A DNA stretch of 64,000 nucleotides from Chaenocephalus aceratus (Eukaryota > Chordata > Actinopteri > Perciformes > Channichthyidae): positions 166,001 to 230,000 of the forward strand of contig JAMFTG010000207.1 in NCBI GenBank assembly GCA_023974075.1, read 5' to 3'. Below are positions 47,142 through 58,388 of the stretch, one piece after another (positions within the stretch are counted from its first letter, which is position 1; every line of letters starts with the position of its first letter). Made by a program: the position numbers and the translations under genes. Below the pieces are notes generated by a model. That model was not told the DNA's origin and did no database searches. It saw nothing but the letters and a program-made list of their open reading frames with translations.

Positions 47142-47849
47142 TATATGTGCTCTGCTTTGTCTCGGTATCGTTGCTTCAAAACGGCTCATGTTCAACCCAC
47201 GATATCCGCTTTCCACGACTGTTTTCTCATCTGTTAATTTAGATTAGCAATAGCTCGTTATTGGCTGTGACATTTTTGAAATATATCATTAACCTAGAGA
47301 TAGATCTGACTCGGATAGCCCGCCTCATTCGGTGGGTTATCCATCTGAATCACACCCTGTAATTACTAAAACCTCTAATTACCAAATAATTTATCACACT
47401 ATCGGATCATTTAATTGGGTGCTGGGATAAATAGGAATGTCCAGAGTGTCATAAATTAATTGAGCGTTTGGATATGTGTGAACTACTTTTGGTCCTTTCA
47501 TTAATAACGATGTGGAGTAGAATAAATGCTCCACGATAATAGCATTTCAGAAGGATTGATGCTGGCCCACACTGCCACACACACCTCAGCTCCGAACCAA
47601 TACGTGTTTGATATTGAGACGGCCCTCCGAAGACGAACGGCAGCGTCGTGGTTTGGGCAGCACGTATTTATACGTGTCGTTCTCGAGAGCACAGGGAACC
47701 ACGTTTTTGTAATTTGGAGGAATTGTCGGAGATGGATTTCTGATTTAAAAAAGCTGGCAGTAAAATCCAGACTTCAAGAGACGATCAGTTACGACGTCCA
47801 GCGGGTCTTTGTGATGTCGTTATTAATTAGACATATAGAGAACATCCTA
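47142..47849. other. Unassigned intergenic sequence, candidate conserved noncoding block
   Basis: 47270-47520 is AT-rich and non-repetitive, with 'ctgtaattactaaaacctct', 'aattaccaaataattta' and 'cataaattaattgagcg'. No gene recognised. Possible enhancer-like sequence, untested. Confidence 0.35.
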
Positions 47850-50058
47850 TTTAAAGAGTCCTCTTCTGCTGATGTTCAGGTGTATATCAGTATGTAGTGT
47901 CTCTACTTTAAAGAGTCCTCTCCTGCTGATGTTCAGGTGTATATCAGTATGTAGTGTCTCTTCTTTAAAGAGTCCTCTCCTGCTGATGTTCAGGTGTATA
48001 TCAGTGTGTAGTGTCTCTACTTTAAAGAGTCCTCTCCTGCTGATGTTCAGGTGTATATCAGTAAGTAGTGTCTCTACTTTAAAGAGTCCTCTCCTGCTGA
48101 TGTTCAGGTGTATATCAGTATGTAGTGTCTCTACTTTAAAGAGTCCTCTCTCTGCTGATGTTCAGGTGTATATCAGTATGTAGTGTCTCTACTTTAAAGA
48201 GTCCTCTCCTGCTGATGTTCAGGTGTATATCAGTATGTAGTGTCTCTACTTTAAGAGTTCTCTCCTGCTGATGTTCAGGTGTATATCAGTATGTAGTGTC
48301 TCTACTTTAAAGAGTCCTCTCCTGCTGATGTTCAGGTGTATATCAGTATGTAGCGTCTCTACTTTAAAGAGTCCTCTCCTGCTGATGTTCAGGTGTATAT
48401 CAGCATGTAGTGTCTCTACTTTAAAGAGTCCTCTCCGGCTGATGTTCAGGTGTATATCAGTATGTAGTGTCTCTACTTTAAAGAGTCCTCTCCTGCTGAT
48501 GTTCAGGTGTATATCAGTATGTAGCGTCTCTACTTTAAAGAGTCCTCTCCTGCTGATGTTCAGGTGTATATCAGTATGTAGCGTCTCTACTTTAAAGAGT
48601 CCTCTCCTGCTGATGTTCAGGTGTATATCAGTATGTAGTGTCTCTACTTTAAAGAGTCCTCTCTGGCTGATGTTCAGGTGTATATCAGTATGTAGTGTCT
48701 CTACTTTAAAGAGTCCTCTCCTGCTGATGTTCAGGTGTATATCAGTATGTAGTGTCTCTACTTTAAAGAGTCCTCTCCTGCTGATGTTTAGGTGTATATC
48801 AGTATGTAGTGTCTCTACTTTAAAGAGTCCTCTCCGGCTGATGTTCAGGTGTATATCAGTATGTAGTGTCTCTACTTTAAAGAGTCCTCTCCTGCTGATG
48901 TTCAGGTGTATATCAGTATGTAGCGTCTCTACTTTAAAGAGTCCTCTCCTGCTGATGTTCAGGTGTATATCAGTATGTAGTGTCTCTACTTTAAAGAGTC
49001 CTCTCCTGCTGATGTTCAGGTGTATATCAGTATGTAGTGTCTCTACTTTAAAGAGTCCTCTCCGGCTGATGTTCAGGTGTATATCAGTATGTAGCGTCTC
49101 TACTTTAAAGAGTCCTCTCCTGCTGATGTTCAGGTGTATATCAGTATGTAGCGTCTCTACTTTAAAGAGTCCTCTCCTGCTGATGTTCAGGTGTATATCA
49201 GTATGTAGCGTCTCTACTTTAAAGAGTCCTCTCCTGCTGATGTTCAGGTGTATATCAGTATGTAGTGTCTCTACTTTAAAGAGTCCTCTCCTGCTGATGT
49301 TCAGGTGTATATCAGTATGTAGTGTCTCTACTTTAAAGAGTCCTCTCCTGCTGATGTTCAGGTGTATATCAGCATGTAGTGTCTCTACTTTAAAGAGTCC
49401 TCTCCGGCTGGTGTTCAGGTGTAAATCAGTATGTAGTGTCTCTACTTTAAAGAGTCCTCTCCTGCTGATGTTCAGGTGTATATCAGTATGTAGTGTCTCT
49501 ACTTTAAAGAGTCCTCTCCTGCTGATGTTCAGGTGTATATCAGTATGTAGTGTCTCTACTTTAAAGAGTCCTCTCCTGCTGATGTTCAGGTGTATATCAG
49601 TATGTAGTGTTTCTACTTTAAGAGTCCTCTCCTGCTGATGTTCAGGTGTATATCAGTATGTAGCGTCTCTACTTTAAAGAGTCCTCTCCTGCTGATGTTC
49701 AGGTGTATATCAGTATGTAGTGTCTCTACTTTAAAGAGTCCTCTCCTGCTGATGTTCAGGTGTATATCAGTATGTAGTGTCTCTACTTTAAAGAGTCCTC
49801 TCCTGCTGATGTTCAGGTGTATATCAGTATGTAGTGTCTCTACTTTAAAGAGTCCTCTCCTGCTGATGTTCAGGTGTATATCAGTATGTAGTGTCTCTAC
49901 TTTAAAGAGTCCTCTCCGGCTGATGTTCAGGTGTATATCAGTATGTAGTGTCTCTACTTTAAAGAGTCCTCTCCGGCTGATGTTCAGGTGTATATCAGTA
50001 TGTAGTGTCTCTACTTTAAAGAGTCCTCTCCGGCTGATGTTCAGGTGTATATCAGTAG
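47850..50058 (+). repeat. 57-bp minisatellite, about 39 copies
   Basis: Unit 'tttaaagagtcctctcctgc', 'tgatgttcaggtgtatatca', 'gtatgtagtgtctctac'. Highly uniform; variant sites are 'tgctgatg' versus 'ggctgatg' and 'gtagtgtc' versus 'gtagcgtc'. 57 bp is 19 codons, so both strands carry long repetitive open frames (455 codons on plus, 157 on minus) that are not considered genes. Confidence 0.97.
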
Positions 50059-50811
50059 ACCTCAGGGGAACACCAAATGCTTGCAATAATGAATGTACTT
50101 TGGGAGAATCAAAGACGTGTCAAAGTGCAAATGCTTCGTCTTTTTAAAACAGCAAATGTAATAAATCACCAAAACAAGAGGTGCAGAATCCGGCGCTCTC
50201 CTTTCCTCTGAAGATAAAAGACTTGAAACATTAAACAAACAGTGTTTTCTCCTGTCCTCCCGGGAGCTTGTTATCCACACACAGGGCGTAACACGCAGGT
50301 CAATAACCAGTTTTGGAAACGCAGCACCCCGTGGCGAGCGTTTCTCCCGAAGGCTCCGAACAGAACAGGAAGCCTCAGATCCCAGCCACTAATTTGTCTT
50401 TTAATTGGATGCTTGATTCATAGGATTCAACCGAAAAGCACATCATTAGATACAACATAAACACGCCATCTGATCCATTTGTCATAGCTCACTGAGGCAG
50501 AGCACCTGATGGAGGAATGAATACTTTATATAGTCACTCAAAACCCCTGGGACATCATTCTCCGTCTTGTCTGCACGTCACGGTGATGGATGTCTGCTTG
50601 CTGTTGGCTAGTGCGTAGCCGTTTTCTGGTAATTAACAATTGTCAGGCTTTTGATCACTTCTAGGCAACATGTTGACTCTGCATATTCAAAGTGAGACTT
50701 CCCTAATATAATTTGAATACTATAAATGGCCAGACATATGTACTTACTGTCAAAGAATATTTTAATCCGATCTGTGTATTTTAGAGATTCTCAGTCTTTC
50801 TTGCATGCTCT
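50059..50811. other. Unassigned intergenic sequence
   Basis: No gene or repeat recognised on either strand. Confidence 0.4.
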
Positions 50812-51402
50812 TGTCTGTAACTTGAGGAGGACACGGGTCAAGAGGCCTTCTTCCTTCCTGTGGGGGAGGGGTTTGGGCACACGAGGAGTCGTAATTGGGG
50901 TGGTGGTGAAGTCGATAGGGGCTTGGCTTGGCAACTGGAAGGTCACCAGTTCAAGTCCCGGCAAGACCAAGTGCTACCGAGGTGTCCCTGAGCAAGGCAC
51001 CGTTCCCCACACTGCTCCCTGGGCGCCGTTCAAAATGGCATCCCACTGCTCCGAACACTAGGACGGGTCGAATGCAGAGAAACAATTTCCCCACGGGGAT
51101 TAATAAAGTATATCAAATCAAAATCAAAATCAAATAATACAAAGGTGCCTGTGTTCCGATGTCTGGTACTGATTAGGGAAAAGGCGGGAATATAGGCCCC
51201 TCCTCTTTTCTCTGTATCGATCTGTGTTCCTGTCTGTAACTTGAGGAGGACACAGGTCAAGAGGTCTTCTTCCTTCCTTTGGGGGAGGGGTTTGGGCACA
51301 TGAGGAGTCGTAATACAAAGGTGCCTGTTTTCCGATGTCTGGTACTGATTAGGGAAAAGGCGGGAATATAGGCCCCTCCTCTTTTCTCTGTATCGACCTG
51401 TC
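50812..51402 (+). repeat. Tandem duplication of a ~175-bp unit, first copy split by a SINE
   Basis: Copy 1 is 50812-50895 plus 51135-51230; copy 2 is 51231-51402. Both run from 'tgtctgtaacttgaggagg' through 'gggggaggggtttgggcaca', 'aaaggtgcctg' and 'ttagggaaaaggcgggaata' to 'ctctgtatcga'. Copy 2 retains the uninterrupted junction 'gagtcgtaatacaaagg'. Confidence 0.92.
50896..51134 (+). mobile_element. tRNA-derived SINE
   Basis: Contains an RNA polymerase III B-box-like 'agttcaagtcc' (50949-50959), a body with 'ctgagcaaggcaccg', 'actgctccctgggcgccgtt' and 'cactaggacgggtcgaatgc', and the tail 'ccccacggggattaataaag' followed by 'atcaaa' repeats. Flanked by 'taat' at 50892-50895 and 51135-51138. 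The body and tail are those of a SINE common in percomorph fish; its exact family name is not asserted. Confidence 0.88.
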
Positions 51403-51973
51403 GTCCTTTGTCTCCAGAGTTGGCTTGGTTGCTGCACAAGAAAGTGTGTGAATATACCTTGTGAACTTTCCGGCCGTATTTCTCTCTCGATAAATAACAG
51501 TGTTTGACTAAAGACGTTCCAGCTTCCATCCTTCCTCGAGCCTTGGCTCTGCATCGCCGCACACAAGTTTTCATCACACTTACTTCCTGTTAAAACCTCC
51601 TTTTTTAAAGTAGTTTTCTTGTTTTAACTTCCTGCACGGGATTTAAATGACAACTAGTGGTTTATTCTTGATTCTAGAATAAGAAAATTAAATCGTATCA
51701 CATGGTCGGTCATATATAATCTACCTACTCGATACCCATCTCCATGAGAACTGAGCGAAATCCATCCCTGAGATCTGGCTGAAATATCATCAAATACAAT
51801 TCAAAGTGATTTCCAGGAACCAAAGGCTGGACCCGGAGCAGAAGACAAAGCCTTCTCTCTCTCACGGTTTAAACGTCAGAGTGTTTTTCTGCTTTCGCTC
51901 CATTTCCTGCGCGTCAAAGAGACTCTGATGCCGCTCGATGGTGTGAAAGTAAAACAAACCAAAGCATTTCAGC
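51403..51973. other. Unassigned intergenic sequence
   Basis: 51403-51590 continues without interruption from the duplicated unit and might be part of an older long terminal repeat, but no paired copy or coding region is visible. Confidence 0.35.
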
Positions 51974-52426
51974 ATGAACAGTTATCTGCTTATCTGCCAT
52001 CAAATCGACGGATATATGAAAGTGGGATCAATCGATATTCACAGTAACGTGTGCACATCATTACACCGATCAATCGGAAAGAGAAACGGGTTCAGATGGA
52101 GGCTATTGATTGGCTGTTCCTCATTAGAAAGTGGCATTATTGTCTATCGTGTTGTATACGCCTGCATTACTGGGGGAAATACCTCAATGACTGGAGTTGG
52201 AATTGAGATAGGATTGACAATATTGGAGGGATTAAGCATTGGTATTATATTATTTAGCATCCTGGTGTCCAGAGGTCCATTTGGTTTAGTCTGCAGATTT
52301 GAATATTGCACGAGTCCATATCAACGTTTCTACGAATTGTGCGGACCTGGTATGGTTCATGTCGCTCTGGCAGAAGCCGTTTTAAAAACACTTTTAAATT
52401 CTAAACACGTTGATACCAGACGGTAG
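51974..52426 (+). other. 150-codon open frame of unknown meaning
   Basis: The longest non-repetitive ATG-initiated frame in the window. It has a hydrophobic stretch near residues 70-105 ('GVGIEIGLTILEGLSIGIIL') but no recognised family. No splice, promoter or poly(A) context argues for a gene. A chance frame is the simpler reading; a lineage-specific gene is not excluded. Confidence 0.15.
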
Positions 52427-54501
52427 AAATGTGGAATATATCCTCTGACTTTAATCCCTGACTGTTCAGCCTGAAATAGTGCACATAGAATACATTAATA
52501 TACATATACACACTTTCGGTGGTTCCTTTTCTAATTACGGAGGCCAATTGGCTCGGTGTAAAGGCTGCAGAGCGTCTGATCTGAGTGGGCGAGGGGGGGG
52601 GTCAACCAGCCTGACGCTGAAGAGCCTCTGCTTGACTCTGAGTGGGAGATTCGATGGTTCTGATGCGTTATGCACACAGCTGTGAACTGTACTACATTCA
52701 GAATCATCCACTCGTCCTCTCTGCGGGGTTACAGGAAACCTCGATATGTCAAATGTTTCTAAATGCATACATTGCTGTGGAGAGTCACCATGTGCAAATA
52801 ATGCAACGTGTAGTTAAGGCAGAATGAAGTCTGTTGCCAGGTGACAAAGGCAGGCTGCGGCACTAATCAAAGCTCGTTGAAAGATGCAGCTTTTCTCGCA
52901 GATGAGCGCACACAGGTCGCTTCAAACACTTCCTCCTCTCATGCAGTCTGTGCTCGTTCCCTCTGCTCTGGCGTGGTCTCTCCGCTGCTGAAGTGTGGCA
53001 TCAAAGCTGCAGGAAACACTCGCAGGATTGTCTGCGTCCTCCATTGTTTGAACTAATAGGAAATGATAGAAACAGGGTTGTATTGATGGTGGTTTTGATT
53101 GGAGAGTCTCGTTAACCCTTCGATGCCCGAGTGCCTGGACCTACTCTCTTCCATAAGTGGGTAAAAAAGGACCTGTATTTTGCATTTTTTGTGATTTTGG
53201 TTCAGAAAAATCACTTGTATAATAGTTAGAATTATATTTTGGTTCACACTAGACATATTTTCTATTTAATTTTGCACTATTTTTAATGTTTAAAACATTT
53301 TTTACATTTTGACAAAAAAAAAAAATTCCATAGAAATGTTTTGAGGTAGAAATACAAAAACTACAATTTCTTAAAATGTCAATTTAAAATTAGAACGGCA
53401 TGATATCCAAAACATGTTTTTTGAGGAATAGCTGGAATATGAAGTGATAAAAAAATGTAATTACAAAGATACCTCACCGGGTCGAAAAGACTCCAGCACA
53501 CACACATCTTATCTTGTATTTCGACTGGACCTTGGCAATTAAGTTATTGCTGAGAAAACGTACATGTTGAGTTAATGTACGTCTTGTAACTGATTCACCA
53601 GCACTTATTATGACGATCTAGTTCAAAGGGAGCATATCTGCCCTTTCCTTGTTGTCCTTCGTCTGATTATTTACAGTTGTTGCACTTATTGTTCGTCTCT
53701 TTGCATAAAAGTGTCGTCCATATGTCACGTGTCTGTCCTCGGGTCACGCCTCGGGAGCCTCCGAGATATGTGACGCCTCGTAACTTCTTTGCATCTTGTT
53801 TGAAGAACGAAATGCCGTTTCCATAGCAACCGAGCAGACGGGTGAGAATTGGCTCGGTTTAACCTGGAGTAGCCTGTGAGGAGAGAGGAGAGAGGAGAGG
53901 AGAGAGGGAGGGGAACGCTGGATACTTTTACTTTCAGGGAGGATTCAATCAATACATCTTTTCTGAGGGGAAGCACTCCCCTGCGAAAACAAAACATCTA
54001 TTGACAAAACAGATTCAGAGCCTTTGAAGGCTTCTCAGACACACTCATGGGAGCATCTCGAAGTGTTCTTTCCGAGGCGGGAAGAGGAAGGCCACCAGAG
54101 ACCAAATTAAGGGGTTATGCTTCGACGTGGCTGTACAACAACATGGAGAATAATGAAGGCATCATTCCTTTAATGTTTACACGAGGAGACAACTTGAACA
54201 CTAGAAAGTGTGCATCCTCAACGTGTCACACACGCTCGGCTGATGGGGAGAATAGTGTTTGAGTTGCCAATAAAAGAGGCATCATTTGTAGCCGTGGCGG
54301 CAGCAGCTTTTCACGAGTGCCGTCGTGTCAAACAGGCGCTCCATTATCTCTGAATGTGGATCATGAGTTTGCAAATGAGCCAATTAAACAACATGCGATG
54401 CACGATGTTTGCCTTCGCAGTCTATTCGCTCCTCGTTACGGCTCAGCGGGGGGGCTTTCTGGATTCCAGGTCGCCCTGTATCTTTGCTTCCTCTTCGTCT
54501 A
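52427..54501. other. Unassigned intergenic sequence
   Basis: 53110-53500 is A/T-rich with 'gttaacccttcgatgcccga' near one side and 'cctcaccgggtcgaaaagac' near the other, which may be an old transposon. 54050-54410 is apparently single-copy. No gene recognised. Confidence 0.35.
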
Positions 54502-55569
54502 AAGTGCACACATCCTTTACTCAAGTAGAAGTACACATACTCGTGTTTAACAATACTCTGGTAAAAAAAGTAGAAAGTACAGGTATTTGAGTTCAACATG
54601 TGAGAAGTAGAAAGTACAGGTATTTGAGTTCAACATGTAAGAAGTAGAAAGTACAGGTATTTGAGTTCAACATGAGAGAAGTAGAAAGTACAGGTATTTG
54701 AGTTCAACATGTGAGAAGTAGAAAGTACAGGTATTTGAGTTCAACATGTAAGAAGTAGAAAGTACAGGTATTTGAGTTCAACATGAGAGAAGTAGAAAGT
54801 ACAGGTATTTGAGTTCAACATGTAAGAAGTAGAAAGTACAGGTATTTGAGTTCAACATGTAAGAAGTAGAAAGTACAGGTATTTGAGTTCAACATGTGAG
54901 AAGTAGAAAGTACAGGTATTTGAGTTCAACATGTGAGAAGTAGAAAGTACAGGTATTTGAGTTCAACATGTAAGAAGTAGAAAGTACAGGTATTTGAGTT
55001 CAACATGTAAGAAGTAGAAAGTACAGGTATTTGAGTTCAACATGAGAGAAGTAGAAAGTACAGGTATTTGAGTTCAACATGTAAGAAGTAGAAAGTACAG
55101 GTATTTGAGTTCAACATGAGAGAAGTAGAAAGTACAGGTATTTGAGTTCAACATGTAAGAAGTAGAAAGTACAGGTATTTGAGTTCAACATGTAAGAAGT
55201 AGAAAGTACAGGTATTTGAGTTCAACATGTGAGAAGTAGAAAGTACAGGTATTTGAGTTCAACATGTGAGAAGTAGAAAGTACAGGTATTTGAGTTCAAC
55301 ATGTAAGAAGTAGAAAGTACAGGTATTTGAGTTCAACATGTAAGAAGTAGAAAGTACAGGTATTTGAGTTCAACATGTAAGAAGTAGAAAGTACAGGTAT
55401 TTGAGTTCAACATGTGAGAAGTAGAAAGTACAGGTATTTGAGTTCAACATGTAAGAAGTAGAAAGTACAGATATTTGGGTTCAACATGTAAGAAGTCAAA
55501 GTAGTGGAGTAAGTAAGTACTGATACCAGAAAAATGTACAGTAACGAAGTATTTGTACTTCCCACCTCT
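54502..55569 (+). mobile_element. Family A element, copy 3 (uninterrupted)
   Basis: Layout from left: one 27-bp unit ('cacacatcctttactcaagt'), 'acatactcgtgtttaacaat', the 37-bp array, then 'aagtagtggagtaagtaagt', 'gataccagaaaaatgtac' and 'cagtaacgaagtatttgta' ending 'cttcccacctctc'. Shows the original order against which the interrupted copy at 32852-38901 can be read. Confidence 0.82.
54570..55496 (+). repeat. 37-bp minisatellite, about 25 copies
   Basis: Same unit as at 1045-1672, but more uniform: nearly all copies carry 'gagttcaac', and the last has 'gatatttgggttc'. Confidence 0.96.
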
Positions 55570-57183
55570 CTCTCTCCTCTAAGGAAGGAGGTTATATGTT
55601 TCTGTGTTGCTTGGTGGAGATCTGGAAGGAGAGAGAGACTCCAGCCAGGGCTTAGCCTTTCTGTGCTCTATTACAGAAAATGGACGATGCCATTACATCT
55701 CTGGTAATCTCACTGGGGCCAGACGAGGATTTCCCATCAGCCCCGTCTTCCCCCTCGACACTGAGCATTGCCCACTGACCTTCTGGAGTCCATTTCCCAA
55801 CAGCAGCCAGTCCGAAAGTCATCTCTTTGAGCCGCTGTGGTGCAGGATGATGGGAAATGTCATGTTGTGTTAAATTCAAAACCAGAAGTTGCCATGGGAA
55901 ACATACTGATAGATACCGAGCTATTTGGTTCTTAGTGGGAAAAGACATGATAAAAAACATCTAATGAAACCCAGTAAAGGTTCCTAAACGTATTGGCTTT
56001 ACAAAAAAGGTTATAGCAAAATGGACTACTGTAAAATCATAATGATAATACTAGCTTGTGGTTTGACTAGAATATTAGCCGAATGCTATTAAGCCAGCTA
56101 GCACTGAACCGAGTCAAAGAAGCATTTTGAATAAAGCGGCGAAAATTAGTCAACTTTGATCCACAGAAAAATGATGGTTAATCTTCAAAAAATAGAAGAA
56201 AAATAGTCAGAAGGCAAGTAAATGTTACCAAGTGAGTACACTAATTGATTCATTGAAATTGAAGTCTCATATTTAAGCTTCTCAAGGACCAAAAACCCAT
56301 CTCTTATATCTCTTATAATAGGCGGAAATACTCCATATATTTACAGCCAAAGGAGGCGTAGTGTGTCTGTTTCTTTATCCTTATTGGAAGAATGACAGCT
56401 TTGTAGTGAAAAGCAATGATATATGTTTGCCCCAGTGTATTGGTCTCTGTGTTACAGTTACATATGAAAACAGTGTCGTATTTATGGTGGTTTTGTCTTT
56501 TTAAAACGGCTGCTTTACTCCCAACATCAGTCGATAATCCATCCCAGGACTTTTCTCTGCAGACTTTTACTCGCCATATTTCGCTACTGTCGCATAGTAG
56601 CGTTTTTAGGGGAGATAATCATCCAAATCTCCTGTGCTTAGTGCTGAGCATCTTCATTCTCTCCAAACCCTATAGTAATACATTTTAATATTTGACAGAG
56701 GGCCAAGTGATGCCTCTCCTTACAGCACCAGATGGCATGCCAAATCCCATGTGAAAAAGGAAAAATAACGACATGAGGCAGGCTATAAGATCTGATGTGG
56801 ATTAAATACATTAACTTATTAAATTCTAATAGGATTCTGGTATGTTTTGCATTAGATTTGATGGAGTCTGAGAGCTTAGTGTGTCTTTATTGGCTGTAGA
56901 GAAAAGGCAATCTCTTAATCAAAGATAATAGCTCTGAATGTTTCTCGTGAGGGAACTGAGCCTTGTTTACTCAGTTTCAATCTCCTCAGGCACCTCCGAA
57001 TCATAGAAGGAAGTATCCTCATTTAACTATTAGCATATTCATAATCATGCATAATCCTTAAATGGATCTCTTTCTTTCAAGTTTGCTTATTTTAACAAGC
57101 TTTAATATTATATGCAGTCATTCCTTATCAGTCTGTTGGATTTCGTCGTGTTTTTGTTGATTGATTATATTGTCGTGTTTGTA
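55570..57183. other. Unassigned intergenic sequence, candidate conserved noncoding block
   Basis: No gene recognised. 56690-57110 is AT-rich and non-repetitive with 'cttaatcaaagataatagct' and 'tattagcatattcataatca'. Conservation untested. Confidence 0.35.
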
Positions 57184-58388
57184 TTACGGTACGTCCACAC
57201 GGCAGCTTTACGGTACGTCCACACGGCAGCTTTACGGTACGTCCACACAGCAGCTTGACGGTACGTCCACACGGCAGCTTAACGGTACGTCCACACGGCA
57301 GCTTTAGACGAATCTTCCACCGCTTCTCTGCCCATTGACTTTGAATGGGGATGACGTCCCTTTGCCTCGCTTTTCGCCGCACTGCATTGTGGGGGAGCGA
57401 AGCGAAGATTTCCAGGATGTCCAGCTGGAAGCGCCAGCCAATCAAACACGTTTATGCAAATCTGACAGTAGAAGCGCTAGCCAATCAAACCGTGTGTAAG
57501 CAGGGAGAGCCAGACCGCAGTTAATTTCCTCATATTCCAAACGAGAAGTTACGGTAGCAAATCACCCGGTTCTTTACGAGCAGAACTATTACCGGGATAC
57601 AAACCGGAGGAACCAGGCATGGAGGGAGGAGGCAGAGGCAGTGGGGGAAACTGGTAGGTTTTCACCTGTTTGGGGAGTTTATATATATATATATTGCTCG
57701 CATAAAATCCCCGGGGTTTTTTGCTTTGTATGTCGGGGGCGGGAGATTCATGTGATTGGTTGTTGGTCGCGTTGCTCGCAAAAAATCCCCAAGCGTTCAG
57801 ACACGCCCAGCTCCAAGACTTTCAAGATTTTTGAAAAACTGCTTTGTGGACGTACCGTTAAGCTGCCGTGTGGACGTACCGTAAAGCTGCTGTGTGGACG
57901 TACCGTAAAGCTGCCGTGTGGACGTACCGTAAAGCTGCTGTGTGGACGTACCGTAAAGCTGCCGTGTGGACGTACCGTTAAGCTGCTGTGTGGACGTACC
58001 GTAAAGCTGCTGTGTGGACGTACCGTTAAGCTGCCGTGTGGACGTACCGTCAAGCTGCCGTGTGGACGTACCGTAAAGCTGCCGTGTGGACGTACCGTTA
58101 AGCTGCCGTGTGGACGTACCGTAAAGCTGCTGTGTGGACGTACCGTAAAGCTGCTGTGTGGACGTACCGTAAAGCTGCTGTGTGGACGTACCGTCAAGCT
58201 GCCGTGTGGACGTACCGTAAAGCTGCTTTGTGGACGTACCGTGAAGCTGCTGTGTGGACGTACCGTAAAGCTGCCGTGTGGACGTACCGTTAAGCTGCTG
58301 TGTGGACGTACCGTAAAGCTGCTGTGTGGACGTACCGTAAAGCTGCTGTGTGGACGTACCGTAAAGCTGCTGTGTGGACGTACCGTAA
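57184..58388. mobile_element. Foldback element with arms of 24-bp repeats
   Basis: Left arm: five units of 'acggtacgtccacacggcag' plus 'cttt' (57186-57305). Right arm: about 23 units of the reverse complement 'gtgtggacgtaccgtaaagc' (57837-58388). The centre, 57306-57836, has 'ccattgactttgaatgggga', 'ccaatcaaacacgtttatgc' and a TA run, with no coding frame. The overall ends are 'ttacggtacgtcc' and 'ggacgtaccgtaa'. Class not identified. Confidence 0.82.
57837..58388 (+). repeat. 24-bp minisatellite, about 23 copies
   Basis: Period 24 (eight codons, 'KLLCGRTV'), with variant 'gccgtgtgg' or 'gctgtgtgg' and 'cgtaaag', 'cgttaag' or 'cgtcaag'. The 261-codon plus-strand frame that runs through it is a repeat artefact. 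Confidence 0.95.

Noticed and set aside
48271..49638. 455-codon 'MFRCISVCSVSTLKSPLLL' repeat protein
   Set aside because: The 57-bp satellite period is divisible by three, which keeps any stop-free frame open. The opposite strand is open too, and single-base indels in a few units break the frame, as expected without selection.
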